Shown: piece after piece, positions 34,501 to 47,744 of the stretch
Numbering within the stretch: the first letter of the stretch is position 1
Layout of the letters: every line of letters starts with the position of its first letter
Source of the DNA: Mesocentrotus franciscanus
Taxonomy: Eukaryota; Echinodermata; Echinoidea; Camarodonta; Strongylocentrotidae
Length of the DNA stretch: 64,000 bases
Assembly (NCBI GenBank): GCA_037976565.1
Contig: CP137671.1
Coordinates: 22,631,019-22,695,018, forward strand
Reading direction: 5' to 3'
Made by a program: the position numbers and the translations under genes
The notes under the pieces: model-generated
Seen by the model: only the letters and a program-made list of their open reading frames with translations
Database searches by the model: none
What the model was told of the DNA's origin: nothing

Positions 34501-36290
34501 CGGATCATCCGCCGAATATTCTACGGTAGAAGAAGAAGAGAGCAGCACGGTTAGGCCATTTACAAGTGAACCATTGGTCTTGATCTCTGGTATTCTTTAC
34601 ATTTATTTTTTTTTTAGGTAGAAATAATGTAAATAATTGGCAAAAGGGCAAGTAGGTACAGTAGTAAGAGATCCAGCCTCCCCAAAAGGAAATCATTCGT
34701 ATCAACAATAAAACAATGTTATTACCTTCTGCAGCTATACCCTTACCCCCCCCCCACACACACATTCGTTCTGTCTTTCACCTTGTTTCTACAATTATAC
34801 CAGGGGAGTTGGACTCCCTGATTATACTGCAAAGATGACGAATACATCTTGCTAGGCATCAAATTAAATCAGGATTTCATTCATTCATTTGGATCGACAT
34901 GCCACCTCAAGCATTCCTAAAGCCATACGAACGCCAAAAATCGGTGTCGTGTGAGGCACATTGTTCGCATCTATTTACCCAAATTACCATCCATGGGTGG
35001 CGATGAGTCATGAATGAGTCGATCGCAAGATCTCCTCCTCGGAGTCATGCCTACACCCAAGTACAAGTGAAGTTCATGAATGAAGTCATGTGATTGTGAA
35101 CTATGTATTTTGCAGGCACAAACCAGTATTAATCGTAACAGTGTCTGTACTTTGGTATGTACTACATTGTATATTATTTAGCTGATCGTAATCGACAGAG
35201 CTAGGCTATGCCCAAGGCTTTAGGAATTGTGATAAAGTGTCAAATTAGAGTCTGTGTCTACAGACTATGATCTGTGAACAGTTCATCTACCAAACCGAAA
35301 GTGTGGCAGAGCGAGGGAAATAAGAGAAGGGGTGGATGCATCAGGAATACTGTGTCTCTGGATGCATCAATATTGTGCAATTTGTATTTTGCTGTTGCTT
35401 CCATGCCATCTACGAGCCGGTCAATCTGTTAACATCATTTTCCAGTGGGCTCAGTCACATCAGGGACTTTGTAAATAGTCTAAGGTTACGTCATATTATT
35501 CATCTGTCGACAATTATCATCATGGTAATATATGTGAATGTATAATGCTCATACACGCCTTTGGTCACGGGAGGTTTTGTATTTGGGTACAAATTACAAC
35601 AGTTATTAAGTTTGGAAGCAGAACAGCTCCCATTCTCATGGTCTATTCCCAGAAACACACAGGAGAGGCGTATAATTCATGGTCCCTGCTGCTTGTCAAG
35701 GATCGCCATGTAACTTCATGCACAAAGCCGTTTAGTCCTTTTGTTTATTTGTTATGTGCTTTTTTGTTATGTATTTGCTTAGTTCAAAATTTGTTGTCAG
35801 CCTTGTTCATTCGATTTACCATCAATGCATTTGCCAGGGAGACTCGGTGTGAGATTAGATTGATTTTGTTTTGGAGGGAGACCCCAACGCTCTTCAAAAA
35901 GGCGTAGATTGGCGTTCTAAGAAAATACTTCTCGATTTTAGGATTACTGCCGTCAACTGTTTCTTCAAAGTTTGAAACACCATTGTATGTTGACATCTTA
36001 CTTACTGGAATTGTTTACGTCGGTTTCTTAAATGCCCAGTAATCTTTGCTTTGTTAATTCCAGGGGCGTTGAGCCATATCCAGGACGAAGGAGGGCAAAC
36101 CTAGATATTAATTGTTAGGAGCGTGTACCCCATGTCCCCCTCCTGGCACACACCAAGGATCGACTCCTTGGTTTGTTTATATTGACATGTATCGTCAGCA
36201 TTTGAAATGTTACTGCAAGTAGATGAACGAACATACACTTTATTTATTTAACATTTCCAATGTCTTATTCTCTCTTTTTGATCCGTGCAT
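28600..36290. other. Long stretch without a supported gene
   Basis: Local GC-rich patch at 28620-29260 that could be an untranslated first exon or promoter region (possible donor TGTGAAG|GTGGGA at 29262). Another exon-like segment (29486-29750) lies between TTGGACAG and AATG|GTAAGT but has no long frame. Degenerate tandem copies of a GTAAACTAGT-containing unit occur at 33602, 33814 and 33917. The rest is AT-rich and without motifs. Confidence 0.35.
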
Positions 36291-36369
36291 TAGGTGTATA
36301 TTCACGTAAATGTGATGACCAACCAATATCGACAGAAGGTGGGACAAAAACTTCGTCAATCGTCGTGCC

Positions 36370-36985
36370 GTCGGTCATCGCCTCACCACCAAGATGTCGT
36401 CATGCCCCGATGTCATCCTCCGTAGCGTCGTCGCAATGATCGAGAACATCGCATCGTGCGTTGCGATGTTCGCCGCCGTGAATTCTACGTCAGCTGTGTA
36501 TGCGCTCTGCCAAAGATGCTTGTCCACAGGGTGCGGCTATTACGACGCGACAAGCATCCAGAAACCTCAGTCAGCTTATACACCATCCCCAAGTCCGTTC
36601 CTCGAGGAGCTCTCAACCCGCTTCGGGAAAAGGCTGCTGCGTTGTGCGATTTTATTTTTGGTAAGGTCCAGTCAAGCGGTTTTTAGGCGTCAGGAACAAC
36701 AGATGTCTTTTTCTACTTTTGCGGTTCAACTATTTGGCGGGAAAGGATAAGGAGATGTAACACTTCGGAGATCAGCTGCGGGAACGACGTGAGTTCTACA
36801 GCGCTCTCCTTTAGACTGGTTAACGGACGACCCTTTGCTCGTGGATTGGATCACCATCGGAAGTTTTCTCTACCAGTAAAACTCCAGACGATGTCGGATC
36901 AGATTCCGCTGGAAGAAGGAGGTCGTCACGGGCCGTCGAAAGGAAGCCTGTTGTCCGCGTTGGAGTCCACTATTGTAGTTTAGTT
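36370..36985 (+). other. GC-rich coding-like patch, unassigned
   Basis: The region is clearly richer in GC and CpG than its surroundings and has coding-like stretches in different frames (for example SLYTIPKSVPRGALNPL near 36580, and KPVVRVGVHYCSL near 36950), broken by stops. This could be a decayed gene, a mobile-element remnant or a regulatory CpG-rich block. No family recognised. Confidence 0.3.
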
Positions 36986-36989
36986 GTGT

Positions 36990-39900
36990 TCTCTCTTTCT
37001 TTCTTTATTATTCCATTTCTGATCTCTCTCTTTCTGTCCGTAGTTATTAGAATCTTTCTGTCGATCAAACTTTATAACCAATTAACAGCAGCTTTGTAAT
37101 TGATGGTTAAACTATAAGTTTTAAAATCCTTAGAGTAAATTTTATTGTGCACGATATGTCTCCTCTCAAAGAGGTTTGTACTCGCCAGTGTACGTTTAAC
37201 TTTAATGAGTATTTGTCTTTCGTTACTCCTGTGTCTTTTCTACTTACTATCCCTAAAACCTGCATGGATTTCATGCTTCCCCAGCTATGGTCACAATTAC
37301 GTGAACAAATATTGCCAAAATTATTTAGTCAAGTACCAGTATGTATCGTTCACTCTGTAAGTGAAGTAGAATTCATTCTAGGATGTTGTATCAGACATAT
37401 TTTAAATGAAATTAGTTTGGTGGTTGCAATGTGCTTGTGAGGCAGGCAGGTGCAATAGTGCCGAATCCCTTTACCCAAACAATTTGCTAGTACACCAGTC
37501 GGGATTTTATTCGTATAAATGCAAAAATAGATCTCTAAAACCCAAAGCAAATTCAGTGGTTAATGCACACCCCAACACTATTGTGCAATAACGTTTGGGG
37601 ATGCATACCTATTTATTAAAACAGTATCCATCTTTGACAAGAAGATAGTCTCAATCTCACTTTCCAATCTAGGGGTTCCGAGGTGCTCGCATCTCTCTTG
37701 TTCGCTTTTTTTCCTTTCCTTCTTTTTTCCAAGGGTTTTCATAGATGATTTATCTATGGATAACTCGCTGCCATTTGAAATGCAAAAGGACATCTCAGGT
37801 ATACCTTCTTGATGTAGAAAACGGCTCTGACAAGCCAAATAACGTGACAACACTGCTCGTTGTCGCGTGTTTTTGGCAAGATTCTCCTTGTGCGCGATGC
37901 ATGCAAGTGCTTATTTCTTTTGTACATGTTTCATGTACAAACTTGCTTTTTACATTTGTATTGGCTACGCATTTATGTATTGGAATGCAACTGTACACTC
38001 CATTCACCATGTTCACTGTTGTCCGAAAGCAGTAACGGTCGTAAGGACTTCTATTTTATAGAAGTAATAACACACACAGCATTTTGGTAAAGCGCATGCG
38101 CAAGCTGACGTCAGTAGCTGATTAGTAGTAGGATATAGTAGTAGTAATGGGCCTACAAGTTTTGTTTTCATTCAGTGCAGTGTTTGTATAAATATATACA
38201 GCTTACGCATTGGCTGAATGCAACATTTCGAAAGACCTAGTATTTTTGCATTTTTTGCGAACAATATATTAGAGTACAGTTAGATCGTAGAGTAGCACCG
38301 AAATACTGCATCTGAAATATGACTGTAAAGTTACGTAATAGTTAAGTTTATGATGTGTCGTAAACTTGCACTGAATCATGTAAATGTATCTTTTTATATA
38401 CTTGTATTGAATGTTATTAGGAGGAGTAGGAAGAGAGTTATTTACGCCTTATGACGGTTAGAAGAAGCCGGAATGTAAAGCCACACGAAATTGCTGCAAA
38501 AAAATGTCGTAGATTTAGAATTGAAATTGGTATGTTTGTTGATGTTTGTGTGTACGTGTTGGGGTGAAAAAGCGCGTCATTGTATTCACATAGTATACGT
38601 GCGCGTCAGTGAGTGAATGAGTGTGCGTGAGGTCTTTGTGCGTGTGTGTTAATTGTGTGCGTGATGTTTCCGTTAGAAATAGCGTGTTCAGAAAACGGAG
38701 GACGAATTCAGATTGGATAGCCCGTATTGTACAGAAATATAGGATAAGACAGTCTTTTTGTCACATAATTTTGTCCTATATTTATATACTAGTATCGATG
38801 CTGAAATAGTCGTTGTTTATTTGGATATGTTACGCAAACTGAGCAAACTGAAATGTCGTCTTAGGAGTTTTGTTTCTTAGGTAAACAGAAGATTTGCTTC
38901 TTTAAAGAAGCGTTAGTATTAATCTAAAACTCGTTTTTATTTTCCCTAGAATCGAGTTTTATTTTGCAAAACTGTTGACAATGGTGCTGATTTTTGATAT
39001 TTTGGAGTAGATTTTCATCACTTTTCGTTTCTATACCTGCTATTTGTGTGCGTATAATAAGCCTGGAGTTGAGACAACTTCATACGCCGCATTACCGGTC
39101 ACGTCATCATTTCCATGGCAACCCTGTCAAACTTTTGACCAGTCACGGTGACCGATCGCTGTTGTTATAGAAACAAGTTATTCTTTCCAGCATTTAGCTG
39201 TCTTTGTGTCTTTAACCATTTTAGAAACATTTAGTTCACAACTTGTAAAATATTCATTAGATTTATGTTCGCATTTTTCCAACTGAAATATTATTTACTT
39301 AACAATTTTTTTCTTCTGAAAGGAACTTTAGGTTTCAATCTTTCATTTTTTTCTTTTAATGTACCATTATTGTCACCATATTTCTCTGGGAGGGACAATA
39401 ACCACAACAACATTTAAGGTAACTATTTCAACACGTCCTCAACAAAGGAAGAAAACTGCGTTACGCTAATTACAGCTGCTTCAATACATAAATGCTGTTG
39501 TATTTATAACACTATTTTCGCTGCATAGTATAGTGTAGATATTGAAAACGAATGCTGTAACTTTAGGCGCTCATTGGGCTAACATTGAATCATTTTAGAT
39601 ATCGCAAAATATGCTGCATTATTTCCGAAGACGACTCGTTAGTCAAACGTTCATGCCGCCAGGAAAATAATTTTGGGGCTATAAGGGATATACCACTGAC
39701 ATTTGCTGCTTTGACATTACAGTGTAGCAAAAATGGAGTTTGTTTGGAGGAACAGTCCCTCTGGGCAATCTAGTTAAATGATATTCGATACATTAATGTT
39801 TGTTTGATTCTTGCCACTGATTTTTCGGTGAGTTGCGAAATTGCTATGAAATGTTGACTTTCGCTAAACCGAGTATCAAACCGACGGTAATGTCTCAATT

Positions 39901-40080
39901 ATTAATCAGGGGATAAGGTAGGGAAGAAAGAAAAAAAACCGTTAAAAGGCTCATTTACACTAAGGTCCAAACATTGTGGAGTTCATCAGCAACGTACATC
40001 GTGTTGTCATGATGTTCCTAAAATCACGCTGTTTCTACCGTAGTGTGAACGGAGCCTGCTGTGAAGGATTTAAAGAACGG
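36990..40080. other. Intergenic, no gene seen
   Basis: AT-rich. The 37145-37440 frame reads about 97 codons but has no recognisable features. A GTGTGC/GCGTGT-rich patch lies at 38540-38660. Confidence 0.4.
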
Positions 40081-40089
40081 AGAGTCATT

Positions 40090-40960
40090 TGATATCAATG
40101 GAGGGTTCATACTACAAGGATGCTGCTAGATTACGTCTATGATCCAACTTTGGATAAAGACGGCTCCTTTACAAATTTACACCACATTGTTGCTGCATTG
40201 ATCCGTAGAAATATACTGTCACCTCGTTCGTAGAGAGCTGAAGAATCTGGCTTTAAGATTTAGTTTTTAATGATTGCCTTGTTAAAGATCCAAAGCTTAC
40301 AAACACTTACAGCTCAATGTAAGCCTATAGGAAGAGTAAGTACATGCTGCATGGAATATAATTATCACAGAAAAGATATTTAGAAATGAAATCAGTGCAT
40401 ATATTGTCATCATTGCAAATAGATTTTATGGTAGGCTGATAATTTCTCCATTTAGTACACGCATAATATGCTGATGAAATTAATGCTACTTAATGCTGCA
40501 ACAATGCGCATGCTCTTTATTAGAGTCAATATTATTGTTACATACGTGCTGCACTGATAATAATAGTATTTGTTATGTTAGACGCTGCTTTCTCTGACGT
40601 AAGCTTGCATTAATTAAATATAATTTAAAGCTATTATAGTTGATAAGGTTAATGTAAAGGTGAAGAGATTTAAGATCTACAAATTGCTGCAAACTGTGTC
40701 AATGCGCTATACACGCAAGAAAGACCAGTTGTACACCACAAAGTTGCTGCAATGTAACTCAAAGTAGTCAGAGTTGAAGCCGTTGTCATACATCGACTTT
40801 GAGCAACTAGTTTTGGGAAATAACTATTATTTTTATGTGTATGGTAGCTTTAAACCTACGTATTGCTGCAAAACATGTCTACATTGTGTGTTTGACACAC
40901 GCTAGACAAAACTTAACACCACATCATGGCTGCATAAGAGAGTAGAAATAGATTCAGTAC
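40090..40960 (+). repeat. Degenerate tandem array marked by TTGCTGCA
   Basis: The octamer TTGCTGCA occurs at 40190, 40684, 40744 and 40863, often preceded by ACACCACA or CTACAAA/CTACGTA. Diverged variants (GCTGCATGG, GCTGCATAAG) lie between. Blocks 40665-40780 and 40850-40950 align as a repeat of about 180 bp. Confidence 0.4.
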
Positions 40961-43130
40961 AAAAAAAATGGTGTTAGCGGATTACCAAAGCGTTAATAAA
41001 AACTTGTACATATTCGTTTAGTTCCTGATTGTTAACAGTTTTCATTGTTGGCAGACTTTTAAAACATAGACAGATTTGACCCGGGATGTAGTGAAACATG
41101 CGGACAAGCACGATTTAACCTGAATGGCGTTTACAACTCATTTTCTTTTGTATTGATTGTTTAGTCAAAATCATACGCTCTCTATATTTTTAACACTTTT
41201 TATCATATTGCAAATATATTTTGCAAATTACTATCTTTTAGATCATAATTATGTATGTCGTGTTTGTCCACATATTGTATATATAGTTTACTTTTCTGCA
41301 CACACAATAGTATGTTTTGTGTATTTGGTGAACAGATTGTAAATGTTAAAACTTTTAGAATACTTCATATAATGTATAAATGACCGACCGTTACAATATG
41401 TATACAACTTAATCTTCATGTGCTCTTTTTATAACACTTTATTCATGTTACAAATATGAAATATTACATTAATGGAGTTATTAAGAATGAATTGATGATG
41501 CATACGAATGAAAGTTTCCAAAGATCCGATGCTTTCATTTTAGATTAACGTAACAATTTATTGCCAGCATTTGCCTGGTAAAAAAAAAAATCAGTATTTC
41601 GATACCTCATTTATTAATTTCGTTCGACAAATATATTGTTTATTAAATTTATTTCTCAATTGAATTAGAAAGGAAGGAAGATGTTAGTTAAAATACAAGT
41701 CGTGTGTGTGCCGTTCATTGTATTTCTTTCATTTTTATTTGTTTGATCGCATTCAGGGTACTTTTGTATAACCCCCCTCAACAGAAAAATCCGTCTCAAC
41801 ATTTATTATCCACAAAATGTTTCTCAGATACATAGAAACCTGAGCACTTGTGATGAACAAGGGTGTGTGATTATCCATATAATGTATAGGTGTACATTGT
41901 CTGTATTATGCAAACTCTTTTTTTTTAGTCAGGGTAATTTTCTAAATCCCAAACGAGCAAAGTTGAGATCACTTTGTGTGAACAACTCCTATGTGCGTTG
42001 TTAGAGAAACGTCAAGTTCCTTCGTCGTCTTTAGACAAATACATGTACATGTGATATTGTCAATCGAAAAATGTGAAATGTGCCATTAAAATGTGAACGT
42101 AGTTAGTATTTCATTGGACTGTTTACATTTTCTTTTGAACGGTCATTGGATTGTGTAGTACTGTCTCCATTAATTTACCCTCTCTTTTGATGTTATTAGA
42201 CAAAAAGAAAATAATAATGTCCATTGTTGATAATGTCAATCTTGTAATATTTCCGTTTGTTGTAGTTATTGCGTCCATGAATATTTGGTATCTCAGGATA
42301 TTTGGATAATTACTTTTCGTCTCTTTTCTTTCTTGTTTTTAGATTGTAGAATTGTTATTCAGCTTGTAGATAAGATATGATAAATCGATGGTAGAATATT
42401 GGTAGTGTATTAGTACCATTTAGGTAGTACATGTTTATTATTATATTCTCACTTTGTTTTCCCAGCATTTATCGAAAGAAAAAGAACCAGTATGGAACTT
42501 TATACAAACTTGTATTTGCTTCATGATTATCCATGAATATTCATGAATAGCTATGTCGATGTTTTTTTTTATTCTTTCAGAAATGTACTTCATTTTGTAA
42601 TCAGGTGATGCATGTTGGGAGCGTCGGGCATTATTTGTATTGTTGTTTTATTTGTTTATTTTATAAATGTAATCGTCGCGGGTTATTTTGGTATGTATTG
42701 GTATAGTGGTACTTGATTAATGGGTGCTCTTCGGGAATGCTATTTTGATCGTCTTGCATCAAATTATTTCAAAATTGCTTGTGTAATCTTTGATAATTTT
42801 AGCAAATCTGTAAAACACATTTAATGAAGCATTAGTCTTAACTTTGTCTTGCTGACATAATAATTATTCTCATTGCTCACAAGATCGTAAATGCGTATAA
42901 CGTTGACGGATGAAGATAATCAATCATTCATTCTTAATTTACCCAAACTACTTCTTTTGGAATTGAAGAGCATTTATCTGATCCCGACTTTTAAGATTCA
43001 TAAGTGTGAAATGCCAAACAGAGAAAAAAAATATCAATGCATTGTAATTAGCATGTAAATTAACTGTAAATTCTTTATTTTGATGTAAATAAATGATTTT
43101 AAAGCTGAATCGTATATTCAAACGTCTGTA
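40960..43130. other. AT-rich intergenic, no gene seen
   Basis: Only short chance frames. Confidence 0.45.
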
Positions 43131-43149
43131 TTTACTGTTTACTAGTCCT

Positions 43150-43345
43150 GAGAGAGAGAAAGAGAGACATAAGGAGAGAGGGGTGGGTAAGCAAAGAGAG
43201 GGATGGCAGTGTGAGAGGAGACAGGTGAGAGATAGAGAAAGAGGGGGAAGAAGAAGAAGACGGGTGAGAGAGGGGGAGAGGGTGAGAGGGGAATAACAGA
43301 GGAGGGCAGGAAGGGAGAAGGAGAGAGGCGAGAATTGGGGGCGGT
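43150..43345. repeat. GA-rich microsatellite
   Basis: GAGAGA/GGGAGA run of about 195 bases. The open frames on both strands are compositional. Confidence 0.8.
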
Positions 43346-43973
43346 GAGAGAAAAGCAGCACATGTGTGATACTCATGTATTTAGGCCTATTAATTTACCT
43401 GTGCATTGGGCATAAGGTAGTGTGTAGTGATTGAGCAGGTGTGTACCGTTGGTCCACTGATGTTTGAGATTACATAAGAAAAAGAGGCTATAGAGAGGGC
43501 ATGGAAGAGTGTCTTATTATACATGTACCTCTTTAATGCTACCTTTCCCCTCCCTTTCTGTTCCTTCTCTTTTCTCTTTGCGCCGCTGGATTTGGGTGCA
43601 CTTGCTTCCTTGCGCCCCTACCGCAACTCCACCACTGTACAAAAAAGAGTCACCCACTCATCACCTATGATCACCAGAACAAATCACCTCCCCTCCATTT
43701 GTCTGTAACAGTATAGGCCGATAATTTAACACGCAAATGATTCCAGGACAACTATCCCCGGACAACAGTACTACCACGGACACATCAAACCCTGCACTAC
43801 TATACTCCTCCAGGACAACTACTGCGGCCCTCGGGGCAATATCACCCACATAGGACGATTACCGTCTTAAAGAGTGATCAATCGCTTTGGATTTGTTTTC
43901 CCAATGCGGAGTAGTAATATCCCGGGTAAGCTGTCCTATAGGGGCATTTGTCATCTAAGGAATTCTGTAACGA

Positions 43974-44125
43974 ATAATAATAATAATAATACTCAGCTTT
44001 TATATAGCGCGAATTACAATTAAGTCTCTAAGTGAGCGCTTCCAAACTTGGAGATTATTACACTGCCTTTAGCTGTGCTGCCATTACGGCGCCCTAGCAT
44101 TTCAAGGAATTAATTCCTGTCAATA
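43974..44125 (+). repeat. (AAT)n plus TTTATATAGCGC dispersed repeat
   Basis: AATAATAATAATAATAAT is followed by CTCAGCTTTTATATAGCGCG and later an AAGTGAGCGCTTCC block. This combination resembles a short repeat found dispersed in many invertebrate genomes; the assignment is from memory. Confidence 0.4.
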
Positions 44126-44129
44126 TTGC

Positions 44130-45470
44130 CTTCATCGATAATTTTTGACTGACCCAGATTCCATTACGTCACGCCACCATAAGCAACACAATGCATTATT
44201 TTCAGACGACACCATTTTACTCATCTATGTTTTTTTGGTACCTTTCCCGTGCATGCGTGCCCACGTTGGATGGGAAAGCGCGATGCCCGTGACCTAGAAA
44301 ACTGTCGTTTTAATAGCCTCGGATGCGATGTTCCCGTCATGCTTCAGTCTATCTGGTGGTCTTATGCATGATCCAGATCCTCCCTGACCCAGTTATCTAT
44401 ACGAAACCAGGTGAGCTGTATAATGATCGAATTCAAGGGATGATTTCCGCGTAATAAAAAACACGGTCATGATGCAAGCGTGAATTGGCGGCCAAGCTAT
44501 AGTGGGCAAGGGAGACACACCCCCTCTATTCGAATGTTGAAAAGGGAAGACAAAAAAGGGGGAATGAAGAAAGGAAAATTGATATTAAAGGAGACAATAA
44601 GACCCACTTCCACATTACCCCTGACGGGTTGCCTTGTTAGTTCGCATGTCATCCATCATTATTTGACGGGCGCTCCACCCCACACCCCATACCCGATATC
44701 CACCCCGTCACTAGCTATTAATCTAAAACGTCTCTTGATATCATCAGAGCTTAAAAATTAGGTTAAAAAATAGATAATTAATATTTTTTTTAATCAGAAT
44801 GAAAAAAAAACTATAGCCTCAGTCTATCGATTCTACAAATAATCCACGCGTTTTATCATGTTGAATTCGACTTCGTAATACTTAAAATAATAATTGTATA
44901 TAATAGCGTGGCGGTTCCAATTTCCCCTATACACTTAGAATGACAATGTTATCTCATATGAAAGGAAGTTCCATTGTATTGCTATGGTTGATAATCCTTA
45001 TGCCTACTTTGTTGAAAATTACAGATCAACTGAAGAATAATGTTAATTTCTCGACGAACACGACCAATGAACATGAACAATACGGGAAACATTCTTATAA
45101 TAATGTTCAAGCTGGTTGAACATTATTTTCTTGCATGAGTGCACCTCCTTTGTTTGGTGCACGTTAGAGAATTGGTGAATGCTATACCAGGCAAGGCATT
45201 CTAAGCTGTAGCGATCGAAAGTGCAAGTAATACATACACTGTACATTGTGGGATGCAGGAGGAAACAGAATGCTTCAAAGTTCAAACGAAATCTGCATCA
45301 TGTGCAGACACAGTAATAATGCGATTGTCGATATGGTCCATAACTGAAGTAAGTTGATTTCTTAACTAATATTTTACTTTATTAAACCGACAATCACATT
45401 ATTACTGTGTCTGTACATTATTTTCTGTGACATATGAACTGCTACCGTGTAAGATTTAATAGTGAAAGTT
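44130..45470. other. Intergenic, no gene seen
   Basis: An inverted pair around AATAATGTGATTGTCG (about 45315 and 45387) suggests a small palindrome. Nothing else supported. Confidence 0.35.
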
Positions 45471-45479
45471 GACGATTAT

Positions 45480-46495
45480 TGAACCATGTGGGACTATGGA
45501 GAAAATTCAAAGAAACTTGTACGTTAAAGATACCATGTCCCTTTTGCAGCCAACATCAAATTCTGTAGAACTTTGCAGGAATTATGAATATGTCATGTAT
45601 ATCCTATCTGTGAAATTTAAATGTTAATAGTGTCCTAGTTTTCAAATTATGCAAGGAAACCCGTTTACTTGCTAGACTTCACTGTCTTCACTACTGAGTG
45701 TCTGAATGACATTTTTTTCCGTTGGTAATAACATACATACAATGAGCTGTAACAGGTACATAAGCAATCGTCAAACTTTGGCTGGACAATTTGATCAAAA
45801 TTCAAAGCTTGGAAATATTCGAAGCAATGATTATTATCAATTACAAAACGCTTAAATACAAATACAGCCCCGGCGTAGCACTTGAAGAGCTCTCCGAACG
45901 CTGCTGAGATGTGTGACATCACAGGTTGGGCATGATTTGCACAAGCAGACGATGTCCCATGACATCTCACACATTTTCAGTGCCTATTTTGTCATCTTCT
46001 TTTCAGTTATTTCTCTTACTTCACTACCGTCAGGCTAAATGTTTAATCTATTGCCTCACTCTAAATCCTGCGCATGGTATTATTTTGATCAAAAATGCAG
46101 CGATGAAAAAATAAAGGAATCAGTCGCTTGTAAACAAAATAAGACGCCATCGTATTTTCAGCTGCATGCACCGCGGTATGTTCGTCGTTTCAAGAGGGAA
46201 CAAATGCCGTCCATGCTATTCCGGGGGGGGGGGGTTGATTTGAAAAATAATAGCATTGCAATTATGTTTATTCTTTATGGGATGTCGTCTGCTTGTGCAA
46301 ATCATGCCAAACCTGTGATGTCACACATCTCAGCAGCGTCCGGAGAGCTCTTCATGCGCTATGCCGGGGCTGTATTTAGGCGTTTTGTAATTGATAATAA
46401 TAATTACTTCGAATGTTTCCAAGCATTGAATTTTGATAAAATTGTCCAATCAAAGTTTCACCTTTGCAATAATGAAAATAAAGTTAGTTTTTAAA
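45480..46495. mobile_element. Palindromic repeat element, arms about 230 bp, copy of the family at 14.6 kb
   Basis: 45770-45965 is the reverse complement of 46275-46470. Shared blocks include GCAAATCATGCC, GTGATGTCACACATCTCAGC, TTTTGTAATTGATAATAAT and AAGCATTGAATTTTGAT. The outer left part (45535-45760) is also present in the creatinase intron at 14560-14880. The translated frames of the two arms resemble each other only because the DNA does; there is no evidence of a protein. A G10 run is at 46225. Confidence 0.65.
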
Positions 46496-46499
46496 ATCT

Positions 46500-47065
46500 T
46501 CACACAGCTACTTTAAAGAATGTTGTCAAGGCTGCTGCACTCGTGAAAAAAGGCGTAAACAAAACAAACCGGATTACTAACATATTCAAATTTAATGCAT
46601 ACATTTTAACCAAAGGTTGTTTTTGACAACCGGAAAGCTTGCTTGTCCGAGGCTTTCCCGACATAGCAAACGAGTAATGTATACAGACTGGATTCCAAGT
46701 ATTGTAGTTTATTCATTAATAACAGGATAGTGGAATAACTCGTCACTAGGTCCCCAGGAAAGAAACACCTATAAATTTGAATATCTTAGTAAACCGGTTT
46801 ATTGTAGAAATTCAATCAAGTAAAGCTGAATCGAGTACAAAGTTATCCCAGATAACGGTTTTTGAAGACTCAACATGTGCCCTTCGATGTACCTCTAAAT
46901 TGTTACAAAAATGAACATCGAACAGATTACGTTAAATTACTGAATCCAGTTCATCAACACAAGTCAATGTTCCTTTTTGTAATTCCCCTTTTTTGTTACC
47001 TTGTCACCCTCACATGGCGCGTCAGAGACCACACCAGTCGCTGACGCAGCCCTGCGCCAGGCAAA
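46500..47065. other. Intergenic, no gene seen
   Basis: AT-rich, short chance frames only. Confidence 0.45.
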
Positions 47066-47067
47066 AA

Positions 47068-47345
47068 GTGGAGATGTCGTGGTCTAGTGTATACGTCGCT
47101 GGACTGAGAATCACATGGTTTGCGGTTCGAGTCCCACTGCGGCACTTGAATGTCCTTTGGCAAGATATTAATCTACATTTGCCACTCTCCACCCAAGTGT
47201 AGTAAATGGGTACCAGGTAGGAAGAAATTCCTTGAATGATTGAGCGCCTCATGGTAGCTCGCTAAAGCTGGAGCCAATGATTATGATTGCAGGGCCCTCA
47301 GCCTCAGAGAGAACAGTTTCAATACTGATGAGGCACCTGTCTAAA
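47068..47345 (+). mobile_element. tRNA-derived SINE
   Basis: The head contains a polymerase III A box (TGGTCTAGTGT, 47080-47090) and a B box (GGTTCGAGTCC, 47124-47134) 33 bases apart, set in a tRNA-like sequence ending near 47142. The body follows: TTTGGCAAGATATTAATCTA, CCACTCTCCACCCAAGTGTA, AAATGGGTACC. The layout is that of a SINE2-type element. The tRNA-like part lacks intact pairing and is not a functional tRNA. Confidence 0.75.
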
Positions 47346-47463
47346 CAACGCCTCATGTGCAACGGATAAATGTATAGTTTTCATGAATATTTCCGTTTTA
47401 AACATATACACATATACACGTTGATACCTAGAGCTTTTACAGTTCCAACCATATATCACGGCG

Positions 47464-47732
47464 CAGTGGCGGATCAAGGGGCCGGGGCCCGGGCCCTCAC
47501 CTAGAAAAAAACATGTAAAAACACCCTTTTGGAAAAAAGAAGATGGGCCCCCCCTGGCGCTCAAGGGGTGATGGTGAATTTTTTTTTCTTCAATTTTCGA
47601 AGGTTTCAGATTTCAAAATTTGCTCACTACCCCCCACTGAGTGAAAAATCGGCCGGCACGGTTTTCAAATTTTCGCACGAAGTGGGCCCCTTTTTCGGCC
47701 CCCTCCCTTGCCGCCGGCTGGATCCGCCCCTG
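47464..47732. mobile_element. hAT-type MITE, copy 3
   Basis: CAGTGGCGGATCAAGG... to CTGGATCCGCCCCTG, with identical 8-mers TCACGGCG on both sides (47456-47463 and 47733-47740). The interior aligns with copy 1 along its length, in the same orientation. Confidence 0.9.
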
Positions 47733-47744
47733 TCACGGCGAGTT

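Noticed and set aside
37145..37440. 97-codon frame starting GTG
   Set aside because: No splice or start support, no recognisable motif, AT-rich; cannot be separated from chance.
45665..46494. Two similar frames of about 101 and 151 codons on opposite strands
   Set aside because: Their resemblance is explained by the DNA palindrome; no conserved protein feature and poor start context.
47072..47142. Possible functional tRNA gene
   Set aside because: A and B boxes are present but the arms do not pair properly and a SINE body follows; best read as a SINE head.
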